Notes: generated by a model from the sequence alone, not told the origin. A stretch of 59,980 nucleotides of DNA from an uncultured Prochlorococcus sp. (GCA_902612005.1 CACMCA010000009.1:1-59980), one strand, 5' to 3'; shown: positions 1 through 10,461, counted from the first letter of the stretch. Translations and numbers: made by a program.

Positions 1-2420
1 GTGTCATTTTAATTATTAAAAATGAACTTAGCTTAATCCAAAAAAGTCTTGATAATTTGAGTGGTATTTGTTGTATAAATGAATTATTTATTATTAATAA
101 TTCTTCTTTATCTTTAAAAAAGATAAATAATCTTTATAAAAATCAATTCTTACCTAAGATAAAATATATAAATTTTGATAAAAATAATAATGTTGTAGAG
201 GGAATTAATAATGCTCTTAGAAATTGTAACTCATCTTATTCTTTGATTTTAAACGATTCTCAATATTTAGATGCAAAAGCATTAATTGATCTAGTAAGTA
301 TTTTTGATGGAAATAATAATATAAAAATCATTTATACAAATTCAGTCTATATAGATAAAAAAGGCAATTTTTTAAGTTTATATACAGCGGATACCATAGA
401 AAACTATTTAGATCAAAAAAAATATTTAAAACCTTTTAATAATGCATCAGTTTTTTTTAGGAATAAAATATTTGATTTGATTGGTGAATTTGATATTAAA
501 TATCCATATCATTTTATAAGTGAATATATAATGAGATGTTTAAATTATAATTCTAAATTAGTTAGATATGAAAGCTGTTTTTTATCAAAAAGTACTTTAA
601 ATAATTTTTCAATAATAGATGGTTTAATTGATTTAAATAGTGCTGTTGAGTTTTTTAGTATAAATAATAAATTTAAAAATAAAAAAACAAATTATATTGA
701 AAAGAAAATAGCTCAATTAATTTATAAAAAAGATATTAATGAGATCAATAAGGTTATTCAAAATAATCAACTATCACATTTTTTAACCGAAAAAATATTA
801 TATCTTTTTAATAACGTCAATTCTGAATTTAAAACAAATAAAAATCAAAATTTAATAGCTGAAGATAAACCAAAACAATTAAAGTTAATATTAAATGCAA
901 GGTGGGACCTGCAAAATAATAATTTACATGTTAAGGGAAATGAAAGAAAACTTTGTTGCTGGTTAATCAAGTATGGTTTTAATGAGTATCCACCTTTAGC
1001 CAATTACGCTGATAGTAAAGAAACAATTGACTGGCTATATGAAAAAAACGCAGATGATACTATTTCTAGATTAAATAGAGCCATTTGGGATTCAAGTAAT
1101 ATTTTGAAAAAGGTTTTTAGAACAAATAATTCTTTGAAATTTTTTAATTTATTTCTAAAATTATTTTGGAATTTTTTACCATATAAATTACCTGAGAAAA
1201 AGAAATATAAATTCTTTAAAAAAAGATATTTTTTTAATAAAAAAATTAAGAAATTCGAGACTTTTAAAAAAGGCGTTAATTTAATAGGTTATGCCAAACA
1301 TGCATTAGGTATCGGAGAAGATTTAAGAAGTACTGCCTTTGCTTTAAAAAGCATGCAATTAGATACTGCTATTATAAATTTCTCGCCTGGATCTTTTAAG
1401 GGAAGAGAAGAAAAAACTCTTCAGAAAGTTATTCAGAAAAAACACTCATTTAAAACTACTATTCTTTGTTTGACGGCTGAGGAAACTTTAAGATATGTAA
1501 TGCGAGAAGGGTCTAAGGATCTAAAAGGTAAATATGTAATTGGATATTGGCCATGGGAACTACCAAGATGGCCTAAAAATTGGCTTTCTGCTTTGGATTA
1601 CGTAAATGAGATATGGGTTTCAAGCAAACATATAAGAGATTCCTTATCTATTGAGACAGATAAACCTGTAAAAATTATGCCATTATGCGTAGATCAAGAA
1701 GGCTATCAACTTCATCAACAAAACAAAAGGGAAAGAAAAGAAAATAGAGATAAATTCAATTTAGATTCGAATTCTATATATATCTGTTTTAGCTTTGATC
1801 AAAATTCTTATATAGATAGAAAAAATCCATTAGACGCATTTAGAGCCTTTCAAATTGCTTTCCCCCCTTATCCATCTAATTTAGCTGACAAAGATGTCAA
1901 ATTAATAATTAAAACCTTTCCAAACAAGAATACTTCATGGGAATGGCAGTATTTAAAAGAAATGGCGAAATTTGACGAAAGAGTGGAAATAGTTGAAAAA
2001 AATATGAGCAGGATTGAATTGATGCAATTCTATGGTTGTTGTGATATTTTTCTTTCTCTTCATAGGGCTGAAGGATATGGGAGATGTTTGGCTGAAGCTC
2101 TCCAACTTGGATTGGATCTGATTGCTACTGACTGGAGTGGGAATAAGGATTTTTGCGTTGGCCCTCTTTTCTATCCTGTACCATATAAATTAATTTCTTT
2201 AAAACCTTTAGAATATCCCTACTGGCAGGAACAATTTTGGGCAGAGCCTAATATAGAAGAAGCAGCAAAAATTCTAATTAAAGTAGTAAATATAAGGAAA
2301 AGAGATGGTCTTCCTAAAGTAAAAATTAGTAAGGAATATCAAAAATACTTTTCTGCTATAACATGTGGAGAAAGATATAAAAAAAGACTAGAAGAGCTAG
2401 ATTTTATTAACGCAAATTAA
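1..2420 (+). CDS. Two-module glycosyltransferase (GT2-like + GT4-like), 5' partial
   Basis: The reading frame is open to the window edge (first full codon at base 3), so the gene starts outside the window; the TTG at 57 is only the first start-like codon. The N-terminal part looks like a degenerate GT2 (nucleotide-diphospho-sugar) fold with a LNDSQYLD acidic patch. A linker of low complexity follows. About 405 codons after base 57 a GT-B module starts (GYAKHALGIGEDLRS) and carries the GT4-type E-x7-E region EGYGRCLAEAL near codon 670. It probably adds sugars to the capsule or O-antigen repeat in the cytoplasm. Donor and acceptor are not predictable. It ends 14 bases inside the 3' end of the convergent next gene. 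Confidence 0.8.
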   Translation, partial: VILIIKNELSLIQKSLDNLSGICCINELFIINNSSLSLKKINNLYKNQFLPKIKYINFDKNNNVVEGINNALRNCNSSYSLILNDSQYLDAKALIDLVSIFDGNNNIKIIYTNSVYIDKKGNFLSLYTADTIENYLDQKKYLKPFNNASVFFRNKIFDLIGEFDIKYPYHFISEYIMRCLNYNSKLVRYESCFLSKSTLNNFSIIDGLIDLNSAVEFFSINNKFKNKKTNYIEKKIAQLIYKKDINEINKVIQNNQLSHFLTEKILYLFNNVNSEFKTNKNQNLIAEDKPKQLKLILNARWDLQNNNLHVKGNERKLCCWLIKYGFNEYPPLANYADSKETIDWLYEKNADDTISRLNRAIWDSSNILKKVFRTNNSLKFFNLFLKLFWNFLPYKLPEKKKYKFFKKRYFFNKKIKKFETFKKGVNLIGYAKHALGIGEDLRSTAFALKSMQLDTAIINFSPGSFKGREEKTLQKVIQKKHSFKTTILCLTAEETLRYVMREGSKDLKGKYVIGYWPWELPRWPKNWLSALDYVNEIWVSSKHIRDSLSIETDKPVKIMPLCVDQEGYQLHQQNKRERKENRDKFNLDSNSIYICFSFDQNSYIDRKNPLDAFRAFQIAFPPYPSNLADKDVKLIIKTFPNKNTSWEWQYLKEMAKFDERVEIVEKNMSRIELMQFYGCCDIFLSLHRAEGYGRCLAEALQLGLDLIATDWSGNKDFCVGPLFYPVPYKLISLKPLEYPYWQEQFWAEPNIEEAAKILIKVVNIRKRDGLPKVKISKEYQKYFSAITCGERYKKRLEELDFINAN

Positions 2421-4467
2421 ATTTTGGGTTCCCAAGATTTAATGACCAATCCTCTTTAATGCGAGTTAAAGATGGATTATAGTTAGGGTCTTCAATAATT
2501 ATATGATTCCATTTCTTTTTGAAAAACTTATATTCTTTTTTCCATCTTTTGAATGATTTGCCAATTGGCTTTCCTCTGGTTTTAGATTCATAATGTATTG
2601 CCTCAATTTGTGGCAGATATATATTATTTAATCCTAATTCCTTAGCTCTTAAACAGAAGTCAACATCATTATAATTTACCGGAAAATTTATCTCATCTAA
2701 TCCACCCAATTCGATCCATACATCTTTTTTAACTGCTAAAAATGCACCAGTTACGGCAGAAATGTTTTGAGAAAAGTTTAATCGATTTGAGTGTCCTGAA
2801 TCATACCTTTCGAAATTTTTGTGACTATAACCTGCAGATCCAAATATACCTAATATTATTCCTGCATGTTGTATTTTATTATCAGGATAAATTAGTTTTA
2901 CACCAACACAACCTGTTTCCTTTCTTAAAGCGTAAGAAGCAATTAAATATGCCCAATTTTTTGTGAGTATTTTTAAGTCATTATTCAATAATATTATTAC
3001 TTCACCTGTTACATATTTAAAGGCATGATTGTTTATTGCAGAATAATTAAATTCACCATGAAAGTTGACTATTTTGTATGTAATCTCTTTAGATGATTTA
3101 TGTTCAAGATCATCTAAAAAGTTTTTTGTAGAAAATTCAACACTATCATTATTCACAATTATGATCTCTAAATAGCATCCAGGTTCTGTTTCTATTATTG
3201 AGTTCAAAATTGTTTTTAATAATTCAACTTTATCTCTTATGGGAATAATAATCGAAATTAAAATATTTTTTGGAATGACATAGTTATATTCCAAAGATGA
3301 AAGTTTTTTATTTACGGTTATTGAAGAATTACTTGGGTAAAAGTTATGAAATTTTTTAAGAATAATTTTTCGATATGATTCAAGATATATATTTTGATTT
3401 TTCTTTTCTTTATCAATATTAATCTTATGACTTAAGACCAAAGGAATATGTCTAATAAATGATTCTTTTTTTTCGTTAATAAGATAACTTAATATAGTTA
3501 TTAATTTTTCTTCGTAACTAAATAATTTTTTTTGATTAAACAATTGATTATATAGTGAAAAATCTATTAGCCATAAAGAACTATAATTTGGATTAGAGAG
3601 AAATAATTCCTTATTCCAAGAAGATTTAAAAGAAGGGAAACATCTTTCCCCATAGGGATTTAAGTAATCTTCATCTCCATAAAATATAAGTGTATTTGGA
3701 GACAAATTTATGCCCCAGATAATTGCTTTAATAGCTATATCACTTAATCGTACACCAGACATTTTTAAAATTATTAACTTTTTTTGATCAGTAATTAATA
3801 AACCTTTTTCTTCATCAAATGAGTAGTTAATTTGGTTTATTTTTCTTGTGTTTAATTCCTTTTTAAATTCGTGTTCATATATCTTAATCCATTTTTCATA
3901 ATTTATTAAATTACTTTTTGCGGGATTTGGATTGAATAATTTGTTATAGATTTTCCAATAACTAGAAAAATTACTTTTATCTGATAAAAGTAAAGGCGTA
4001 TCATTTTTTATTTTTCTAATAATTCTTTTTTTTGCGAACCAAAAGGGTATTTTGAATAAGAAAATATTTTTAAAAATTATTGGAGAATCTATGTTTTTTA
4101 ATAAAAGGGTTAAGTTAACCTTCTTTGGGAAATATATAATTCTCCATCTTATTCTTGTTGAAGGCATCCTTCTTCCTTGTTTTAATGCTGAATTATCTGA
4201 TTTAACATAACCAACTAAGTTATTGTTATCTCCTAAATGACATATTCCTAAAAAGTACCAACCAGAAACTTTTCTTCCATTTAACTTAATGTATGTAAAT
4301 TTCTTGTCAAAGTTATATAAATGTCCTTTTATTAATTTACTATTCTTTCCTGTTTTGGGGTTCAAGACAAAATTCCAGGAATCAATAAAATATAAACAAA
4401 ATAATTTTTTAAAATAATTAAAAAAAGAGCTTTTTTTAGTTAAATATATAATTTTTTCAAGATTCAT
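2407..4467 (-). CDS. GT2 family glycosyltransferase (surface polysaccharide)
   Basis: The protein has 686 residues. The C-terminal half is a GT-A fold of family 2: a nucleotide-binding strand ISIIIPIRDKVELLKTI near residue 400, the metal/nucleotide motif ILLNNDLKIL, then GAFLAVKKDVWIELGGLDE and NYNDVDFCLRAKELG, typical of rhamnosyl/O-antigen transferases. The N-terminal 390 residues are not recognised and may hold a lipid-sugar or carbohydrate-binding region. It is the last gene of the leftward export operon and overlaps kpsE by 11 bases, so it is probably co-translated. dTDP-rhamnose made upstream in the same operon is a plausible donor, but that is inference. Confidence 0.85.
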   Translation of the reverse strand: MNLEKIIYLTKKSSFFNYFKKLFCLYFIDSWNFVLNPKTGKNSKLIKGHLYNFDKKFTYIKLNGRKVSGWYFLGICHLGDNNNLVGYVKSDNSALKQGRRMPSTRIRWRIIYFPKKVNLTLLLKNIDSPIIFKNIFLFKIPFWFAKKRIIRKIKNDTPLLLSDKSNFSSYWKIYNKLFNPNPAKSNLINYEKWIKIYEHEFKKELNTRKINQINYSFDEEKGLLITDQKKLIILKMSGVRLSDIAIKAIIWGINLSPNTLIFYGDEDYLNPYGERCFPSFKSSWNKELFLSNPNYSSLWLIDFSLYNQLFNQKKLFSYEEKLITILSYLINEKKESFIRHIPLVLSHKINIDKEKKNQNIYLESYRKIILKKFHNFYPSNSSITVNKKLSSLEYNYVIPKNILISIIIPIRDKVELLKTILNSIIETEPGCYLEIIIVNNDSVEFSTKNFLDDLEHKSSKEITYKIVNFHGEFNYSAINNHAFKYVTGEVIILLNNDLKILTKNWAYLIASYALRKETGCVGVKLIYPDNKIQHAGIILGIFGSAGYSHKNFERYDSGHSNRLNFSQNISAVTGAFLAVKKDVWIELGGLDEINFPVNYNDVDFCLRAKELGLNNIYLPQIEAIHYESKTRGKPIGKSFKRWKKEYKFFKKKWNHIIIEDPNYNPSLTRIKEDWSLNLGNPKFNLR

Positions 4468-5629
4468 CTAAATGACTTTCTGATAAACCTAATAAAAACT
4501 TTGCCAATAAATAAACTATTGATATTATTACTAAAATTGTGAGAAATCCCTTGTGTCTCCAATACAAGTATTGCTGCTCAGCTAAAACTGGTTTGGATAT
4601 AATAGCCAAAAATCTTTGTTGCTGAAGGCTGTCAACCCTTGTGGATTCTGAAGTTGATAATGCAGATTTATATAAATCCTCCGCAAAGGCTAATTTTGAT
4701 TTTAAGTTGTTTAAAGTTACCACTTTTTTATTTAAATTCTTTCCTTCTGGACTGACTAACGCTTTACGTTCATCTTTAATCATTTTTTCTATTTCTTCAA
4801 CAAGGTTTAATACGTCCAATACTTCTGGAGCTTGGGGAGAAATAAACTTCTTTTTCATAGTTGCTAATTCAACTTTTTTTTGGGCTAAATTACTCTCTAA
4901 CGAAGCTATTAAATTATTTGTGGTTGAAGCATCAAAAGATAAGTCTAGACTTTTATTTCTTAGTTGAAATTTTTGCAATTCATTTTGTGCTTTCTCAAGT
5001 TTCTCTAGATTATCTGCAACTTGTTTTTTAGCAAAATCTAGTTGTTTTATATAAATATCTTGATTCAATTTATTTACAAAAATTTCAGATTGATTCAATA
5101 AAAAAATATTTATATTATGTGAGGTGACTGGGTCAAAGCCTATAGTTGTTATTTTTAAAATTCCAGAAACTTCATCAAGAATTACTGAGACTTGGTTTTT
5201 ATAAAAGGAATATTTTCTTTCCCTAGAAATATTGGTATTTAATCCTGACAAAACATCTGGATACTTTCTTTTGTTTAGTTCTACAAACGGTATTTTTTCT
5301 TCTAAGTCTTCTAATACTTGAGTTGATAGCAAATAAGTTTTTAGATATCTTGCATCCTCTATTGATCCTGAATTTCCTGAGCCAAGTAAAGCGCCTAAAG
5401 TAAATGTGTTGGAAGTTTCATTTTGTGACTTTCTTACTACTACGTCTGCAGAAGTTATATATCTATTTCTTCCTATACCGTAAAAATAAATTGTTGAGAT
5501 CAACAATGATCCTAAAGCTATATAAAAATAATTAATTCTTTTAAGTGTTTTTTTTCTTCTCGATTTGCGTTGCCTATTATTTTTTAGAAAATAGTTTATA
5601 AATCTATTTAATCCAAATGAACCTCTCAC
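4457..5629 (-). CDS. kpsE: Capsule export inner-membrane protein, KpsE/BexC/CtrB type
   Basis: This polysaccharide co-polymerase-like protein (390 residues) should bridge the KpsMT transporter and the outer-membrane exporter. A basic N-terminus is followed by a membrane segment near residues 33-50. A long periplasmic region, with heptad-rich coiled coil around 190-320 (AKKQVADNLEKLEKAQNEL), comes next. A second membrane segment near 365-382 leaves a short cytoplasmic tail. This layout is that of the KpsE family. The start is GTG; no ATG lies upstream before the gap to kpsT. The 97-base gap to kpsT and overlap with the following glycosyltransferase fit one leftward operon. Confidence 0.88.
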   Translation of the reverse strand: MRGSFGLNRFINYFLKNNRQRKSRRKKTLKRINYFYIALGSLLISTIYFYGIGRNRYITSADVVVRKSQNETSNTFTLGALLGSGNSGSIEDARYLKTYLLSTQVLEDLEEKIPFVELNKRKYPDVLSGLNTNISRERKYSFYKNQVSVILDEVSGILKITTIGFDPVTSHNINIFLLNQSEIFVNKLNQDIYIKQLDFAKKQVADNLEKLEKAQNELQKFQLRNKSLDLSFDASTTNNLIASLESNLAQKKVELATMKKKFISPQAPEVLDVLNLVEEIEKMIKDERKALVSPEGKNLNKKVVTLNNLKSKLAFAEDLYKSALSTSESTRVDSLQQQRFLAIISKPVLAEQQYLYWRHKGFLTILVIISIVYLLAKFLLGLSESHLDES

Positions 5630-5726
5630 AATTAAAAATAATAATTTACGAAATTTTGAAAATTTATTTCACTCTAAATTCTAGCAGATAAACATATTTA
5701 GCTTTTCTTAGTTTCTGATTATTAAA

Positions 5727-6464
5727 TTATATAGTTTTTCTTTTATTTTTATTAACCATATCCAATTTTCTTACTTTTGATCGTCGATTTCTTGTTTTTA
5801 ATCTTAATAATCTTTTGTGTTCTTTAATAGCATCTTTGACACTGTCAAACTGAGTTATTTCACCATTAAATAATAAAAATGCTTTTTGACAAAGAGGTTT
5901 TAATGTCCAAAGATTGTGATTGACCATAAGAAAATCTGAGGTTATCAATTTCTTTTTTAGAGCTTTTTTACATTTTTCTCTAAAGATAAAATCTCCAGCA
6001 GCACTAACTTCATCAATAAGGTAAACATCAAAATCAAATGCCATTGAAAGTGCGAAAGTAACTCTAGATCTCATACCATCAGAATAATTTCGAAATGGTT
6101 TATCAAAATATTTTCCAATATCTGCAAAATCTTCTACGAAATCTATTTTTTCTTTGATTTTTTCTTTTTCATTCCCGTGAAATATCATTGATACAAATCT
6201 TGTATTTTCTCTGGCACTTAAACTGCCCTGAAAACCCCCTTTTAGACCTACTGGCCAACTAATTCTTTGATCTGTAAAAACCTCACCTGAATCTGGAAAA
6301 TCCATGCCTCCAATTATCCTTAGCAATGTACTTTTACCAGCTCCATTTCCACCTATTAAAGCTACTGATTCACCCGTATTTATTTTAAATGACAGATTCT
6401 TAAAAACATAATTTTTTCTGCCTTTATGAATGTAACTTTTAGTAAGGTTCTTAATTTCAATCAT
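5727..6464 (-). CDS. kpsT: Polysaccharide ABC transporter ATPase, KpsT type
   Basis: The ATPase powers export of the finished lipid-linked polysaccharide. Visible motifs are Walker A GGNGAGKST near residue 38, a Walker B VYLIDEVSAAGD near 150, an ABC signature region NYSDGMRSRV, and a switch histidine VNHN near 181. The length (245) fits the KpsT/BexA group; there is no extra C-terminal carbohydrate-binding domain of the Wzt kind, only a basic tail. Its start codon overlaps the stop of kpsM by four bases (ATGA), indicating translational coupling with its membrane partner. Confidence 0.93.
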   Translation of the reverse strand: MIEIKNLTKSYIHKGRKNYVFKNLSFKINTGESVALIGGNGAGKSTLLRIIGGMDFPDSGEVFTDQRISWPVGLKGGFQGSLSARENTRFVSMIFHGNEKEKIKEKIDFVEDFADIGKYFDKPFRNYSDGMRSRVTFALSMAFDFDVYLIDEVSAAGDFIFREKCKKALKKKLITSDFLMVNHNLWTLKPLCQKAFLLFNGEITQFDSVKDAIKEHKRLLRLKTRNRRSKVRKLDMVNKNKRKTI

Positions 6465-7282
6465 AATGTTCTTAAAATTCTTTCATTATTGAAATAAACC
6501 CATAAGCCAATAGAACAAGAAACCATAGCAAAAGCTAAAGAATATTTAATTGAAATTATCTCTGGATCAACAATATAGTCTTCATTAAAGCCATGACGTG
6601 TCATTTCAATAGCCTGCAAAATGGGGTTCCAGCTTAAAAAAGGTTGAAATCTTTGAGGGATATTTTCTATAGAGAAAAATACCCCAGAAGTAAGAAATAA
6701 AGGCCTTTGTGCGAAATTGACTACTAATTTCATTAAAGGATATCTATGTCCTGCAATCATAAAAAACGTTCCTAATCCTAAACCAGTTAATGTCAATATT
6801 AGATAGTTAGCAAATATTAAGGGAAGGTTGTCAACATTGAAACTTTCAAATATTAAAAAAATAGCGCTGACCATAATAATAAATACAATTGCAAAAAGAC
6901 CTGATTCTACATAAACCCTTGCAAGAACTGTATCAATTGGCTTTACTTGTCGATAGAAAAACAGGGCTTTATTAGCTTCAATAGCATTTAAACATCTATT
7001 GATTATCTCAGTTAATAAGCTATAAAGAATAATTCCAGAGATTAAAAAAATAGGGACAAACGAAATATCAAGTCCTCCCACACCTCTTTGACGAATAAAT
7101 CCAAAAATTAATAAAAATATTATGAAAGTGCCTAAAGGTTGTAGCAAAACTCCAAAGAAACCAAATCTGACCAAACTTATTCTTGTTTTCAATTCTCTAT
7201 AAACTAAAGCCGATACAACATTTTTTTGGTTAATAAACCCTTTGATTATCAACTTTAATTTTTTATTATTCAGAATCCTCAT
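6461..7282 (-). CDS. kpsM: Polysaccharide ABC transporter permease, KpsM type
   Basis: An ABC-2 type integral membrane subunit (273 residues) with about six hydrophobic segments and the family signature regions. These are an amphipathic N-terminal stretch with RELKTRISLVRFGFFGVLLQ, and a late loop PLFLTSGVFFSIENIPQRFQ before the WNPILQAIEM segment. It forms the inner-membrane channel with KpsT. It is preceded by the outer-membrane exporter gene (25 bases) and overlaps kpsT by four bases. The combination with kpsC/kpsS and kpsE in the same window makes a capsule role much more likely than an O-antigen (Wzm) role. Confidence 0.93.
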   Translation of the reverse strand: MRILNNKKLKLIIKGFINQKNVVSALVYRELKTRISLVRFGFFGVLLQPLGTFIIFLLIFGFIRQRGVGGLDISFVPIFLISGIILYSLLTEIINRCLNAIEANKALFFYRQVKPIDTVLARVYVESGLFAIVFIIMVSAIFLIFESFNVDNLPLIFANYLILTLTGLGLGTFFMIAGHRYPLMKLVVNFAQRPLFLTSGVFFSIENIPQRFQPFLSWNPILQAIEMTRHGFNEDYIVDPEIISIKYSLAFAMVSCSIGLWVYFNNERILRTL

Positions 7283-7307
7283 TTGTTTTGATTTATCTTA
7301 TTTTTAT

Positions 7308-8402
7308 TTAATTTCTATTCAGAATTTTGTAAAGCGAAGCTGCATTAATGATTGGCCTAACAGGCTCAACTACAAATTTCAAAGTCGTTGAAGTTTTTGC
7401 TAATAAATTCTTGGGAACAATTATGACATCACCATCTATTAGTGCTGGATTTGAGTTTTTATTAATACCCGATGAAGGACTGTAAACTATTTTTTTTTGA
7501 ATTGTTGATCCATCATTTATTAATCTTATAAGTCTAATATCGTTTCGCTTTGAATTTTCATTAAGACCACCTGCTGAAAAGATTGCTAAATTAAGTGGAC
7601 TGTTAGCTCTTATTTGCTGCAGGCCAGGTTGTTTTACTTCCCCAATTACGTTTACAGTTATGGCAGCAGGAGAAAAACTAGATCCTGCTATTTTTAAAGA
7701 TTCTTCTTCACCTCTAGATTTAGTCCTATTAATTTTTAAACTATCACCATCATATATGTAAGGATTATTAACTGATATACCTTTACTTAATGCTTCCCAA
7801 TAATTAAGAACCATCATGTCCTCATCATTATTACCTCTTCTTAATTCTATGTTTCTTAAATCTCCATTTGAAGTAATTCCGCCTGCTTTTTGAATTGCTT
7901 CTACAACTGTTGGCCAACCTTGTGATGTGACTACCGATGACTCTCCTCCATCGGTATTAGATAATTTATTTATTGAGTTTAATCCAATACTATATATACC
8001 TGGCCTTTGAACTTCGCCACTTACTAATATCCTTACATCTTTAGTAGAAACTAAGTCAATATAAACTATGGGATTTCTTAGTATTTCTTTATATCTTTCA
8101 TGTATTTCCTTTTCTGTTTGATCAATAGTTAAACCCCATACTTTTAATGCACCTATTCTGGGTAGATTAATAGTGCCATCTGGTAGAACAGATATAATTG
8201 AATCAAAACCTTCAGTTTTAAAAATTTTAAGTGAAATTTTATCACCAGGTCCTAACTTGTATTTTGGGACTTTAAAGTTAATTTGATCTTTTATTACTGA
8301 TGAATCTTTATTATTTTTAAAATCAGAAGAGTTAATATTTTTAGTTTGAAATAAAGAAAAAAATAAGAAAATTAGTAAAAAATTTTTTCCAAATATTTTC
8401 AT
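7308..8402 (-). CDS. Polysaccharide export outer-membrane protein (Wza/KpsD family)
   Basis: The protein (364 residues) has a signal peptide (MKIFGKNFLLIFLFFSLFQ). A polysaccharide export (PES) domain comes next, beginning YKLGPGDKISLKIF with DGTINLPRIGALKVWGLT. Two SLBB-type repeats follow: VRILVSGEVQRPGIYSIG... near 130 and VNVIGEVKQPGLQQIR... near 250. It should form the periplasm/outer-membrane conduit for the capsule. It is shorter than E. coli KpsD (about 560) and close to Wza in size, but no lipobox cysteine is evident after the signal sequence. It lies between rfbB and kpsM in the same orientation. Confidence 0.9.
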   Translation of the reverse strand: MKIFGKNFLLIFLFFSLFQTKNINSSDFKNNKDSSVIKDQINFKVPKYKLGPGDKISLKIFKTEGFDSIISVLPDGTINLPRIGALKVWGLTIDQTEKEIHERYKEILRNPIVYIDLVSTKDVRILVSGEVQRPGIYSIGLNSINKLSNTDGGESSVVTSQGWPTVVEAIQKAGGITSNGDLRNIELRRGNNDEDMMVLNYWEALSKGISVNNPYIYDGDSLKINRTKSRGEEESLKIAGSSFSPAAITVNVIGEVKQPGLQQIRANSPLNLAIFSAGGLNENSKRNDIRLIRLINDGSTIQKKIVYSPSSGINKNSNPALIDGDVIIVPKNLLAKTSTTLKFVVEPVRPIINAASLYKILNRN

Positions 8403-8492
8403 AAAAAGCTATTTTTAATTAAATTATACTACTAAGAATATTAAGATCAATGTATTTAAAGCATGGGAAAAATAAAAAACTTTAAATTTTCT

Positions 8493-9554
8493 TTATTTCA
8501 TAAATTTACTATACCAATTTATATTTTTTAAGTACCACTTTACAGTATCTTTAATCCCCTCTTCAAAAGAATATATAGGATGCCAATTTAACATTTTTTT
8601 GATTTTCTTGGACTCAATTGAATATCTAAAATCATGTCCTTTTCTATCTTCCACGTAAGTAATTAAGCTACTATGCGAGAAAGTTTTTGGATTGATATTA
8701 TCAAGATAATTACAAATTAATTGAGCTATCTGGTTGTTTGTTTTTTCCTCGTTACCCCCAATACAGTATCTTTCTCCAATTAGTCCATTTGTTAATACTT
8801 TTATAAGAGCATTAGCATGGTCTTCAACATGTAACCAATCTCTAATGTTTTCTCCATTACCATAAATTGGTATTTTGGACTCGCTTAGCGCATTTATTAT
8901 AATTTTTGGTATTAATTTCTCAGGATATTGCCATGGTCCATAATTGTTACAGCAATTAGTTATTAAGGTAGGAAGTGCGTATGTATGAAGCCATGAATTA
9001 ACTAAATGATCACTAGAAGCCTTACTTGCTGAATAAGGACTTCTTGGCTTGTATTGAGATTCCTCATTAAATTTTCCTTTTTTACCCAAAGTACCGAATA
9101 CCTCATCGGTGCTTATGTGATGAAATTTGAAATTATTTTTTCTATCATAGGGAAGGGTTTTATAATGCAATCTTGATGCTTCAAGTAGATTATATGTACC
9201 AATAATATTGCTTTCAATAAAATCTTTGGGATTTTCTATAGATCTGTCTACGTGACTTTCCGCAGCGAGATGCATAACTAAATCTGGATTAGCATAATTA
9301 ACAGCGTTCGATGTATCTACTGAATTTTTAAGATCTACATTTATAAATCGATACCTTTCTGTGTTTTTTAATCCTAAATTTAATAATTCTTCATTAATTG
9401 AGGTTAGATCGCTTGCATAACTCATTTTGTCGAGGTTAAAAATAGTACATTCTGAATCTTTCAATAATTTTCGAATAACAGCACCACCAATAAAACCAGC
9501 CCCTCCTGTTATTAATATCCTCGGTTTTCGTTGAAAGTAATAAAAAATATCCAT
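8493..9554 (-). CDS. rfbB: dTDP-glucose 4,6-dehydratase
   Basis: This is the second enzyme of dTDP-L-rhamnose synthesis: it converts dTDP-glucose to dTDP-4-keto-6-deoxyglucose using bound NAD. It is an extended SDR with the N-terminal GGAGFIGGAVIRKLL Rossmann motif, the catalytic HISTDEVFGTLG (Thr-Asp-Glu triad of dehydratases), and YSASKASSDHLV (YxxxK). The length of 353 is standard. An unusual feature is about 12 extra residues (MDIFYYFQRKPR) before the Rossmann strand. It starts four bases after rfbD, in a leftward order rfbA-rfbC-rfbD-rfbB. Confidence 0.96.
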   Translation of the reverse strand: MDIFYYFQRKPRILITGGAGFIGGAVIRKLLKDSECTIFNLDKMSYASDLTSINEELLNLGLKNTERYRFINVDLKNSVDTSNAVNYANPDLVMHLAAESHVDRSIENPKDFIESNIIGTYNLLEASRLHYKTLPYDRKNNFKFHHISTDEVFGTLGKKGKFNEESQYKPRSPYSASKASSDHLVNSWLHTYALPTLITNCCNNYGPWQYPEKLIPKIIINALSESKIPIYGNGENIRDWLHVEDHANALIKVLTNGLIGERYCIGGNEEKTNNQIAQLICNYLDNINPKTFSHSSLITYVEDRKGHDFRYSIESKKIKKMLNWHPIYSFEEGIKDTVKWYLKNINWYSKFMK

Positions 9555-9558
9555 ATTT

Positions 9559-10461
9559 TTAACTAAGAATAATATTCTTATTTTTTTGATACTCGATTAA
9601 GATTTTTCTTAAATTTTCTTTCCAGTTAGTTGGTTTAATATCTAAAAGTTTAACAGTATTAAGGGTATCAAGAACAGAATACTTTGGTCTTTTCGCGAGG
9701 GTTAAATATTCTGTACTATTTATAGGATTAATCTTCGCTTTTTTTTCTATTATTTTTAACTCTTTAGCAATATCCCCAATAGTATCTGCAATATCAAACC
9801 AGCTTGCCATTCCTTCATCACACCAATGCATAATGAAAGGTAATTTTTTTTTATGTTTAAATTTTATTATTTCCCAGCAAACCTTACCTAAATCAGCTGC
9901 GCTAGTTGGAGAACCAATTTGGTCTGATACTACATCTATGTATTTTCTTTCAGAGTGAAGTTTAAGCATCTTTAAAATAAAATTTTTGCCTCTTGGGCTT
10001 ATCACCCAACTAGTTCTGAGAATAGTGGCATTTTTAATATTCTTAATATTCTTTTTAATTAGTTCTTCTCCAAGAGATTTTGAAAAACCATATTTAGATA
10101 AAGGATTCTTGTTTTGGTTTTCCTTATATGGATAATTTTGTTTGCCATCAAAAACGTAGTCAGTGCTTAGTTGCAATAAATTCCCATTAACTTCGTTAAT
10201 TGCTTCTGTAAAAGCTTTAGGTGCATAACTATTGATTTTTTTACAAATAGAAAATTCTTTCTCAGCATCATCAACTGAAGTATATGCACCACAATTTATA
10301 ACCCAATCAGGTCTATTTTCTCGAAATATCTTTTTGCAAGATTCATAATTAGACAAATCTAATTGCTTTCTATCTGGATAAATTAAATCCACTTTTTTAG
10401 GCTTGTATTTTATAATTTCTTGCCCCACTTGGCCAGATCCACCAGTTAAGAGAACCTTCAT
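9559..10461 (-). CDS. rfbD: dTDP-4-dehydrorhamnose reductase
   Basis: This is the last step of dTDP-L-rhamnose synthesis, reducing dTDP-4-keto-rhamnose with NAD(P)H. The protein is an SDR of 300 residues: GGSGQVGQEI at the N-terminus, LSTDYVFDGKQNYPYKE, and YGFSKSLGEELI carrying the catalytic Tyr and Lys. It follows rfbC by eight bases and precedes rfbB by four, so the four genes are co-transcribed. Confidence 0.95.
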   Translation of the reverse strand: MKVLLTGGSGQVGQEIIKYKPKKVDLIYPDRKQLDLSNYESCKKIFRENRPDWVINCGAYTSVDDAEKEFSICKKINSYAPKAFTEAINEVNGNLLQLSTDYVFDGKQNYPYKENQNKNPLSKYGFSKSLGEELIKKNIKNIKNATILRTSWVISPRGKNFILKMLKLHSERKYIDVVSDQIGSPTSAADLGKVCWEIIKFKHKKKLPFIMHWCDEGMASWFDIADTIGDIAKELKIIEKKAKINPINSTEYLTLAKRPKYSVLDTLNTVKLLDIKPTNWKENLRKILIEYQKNKNIILS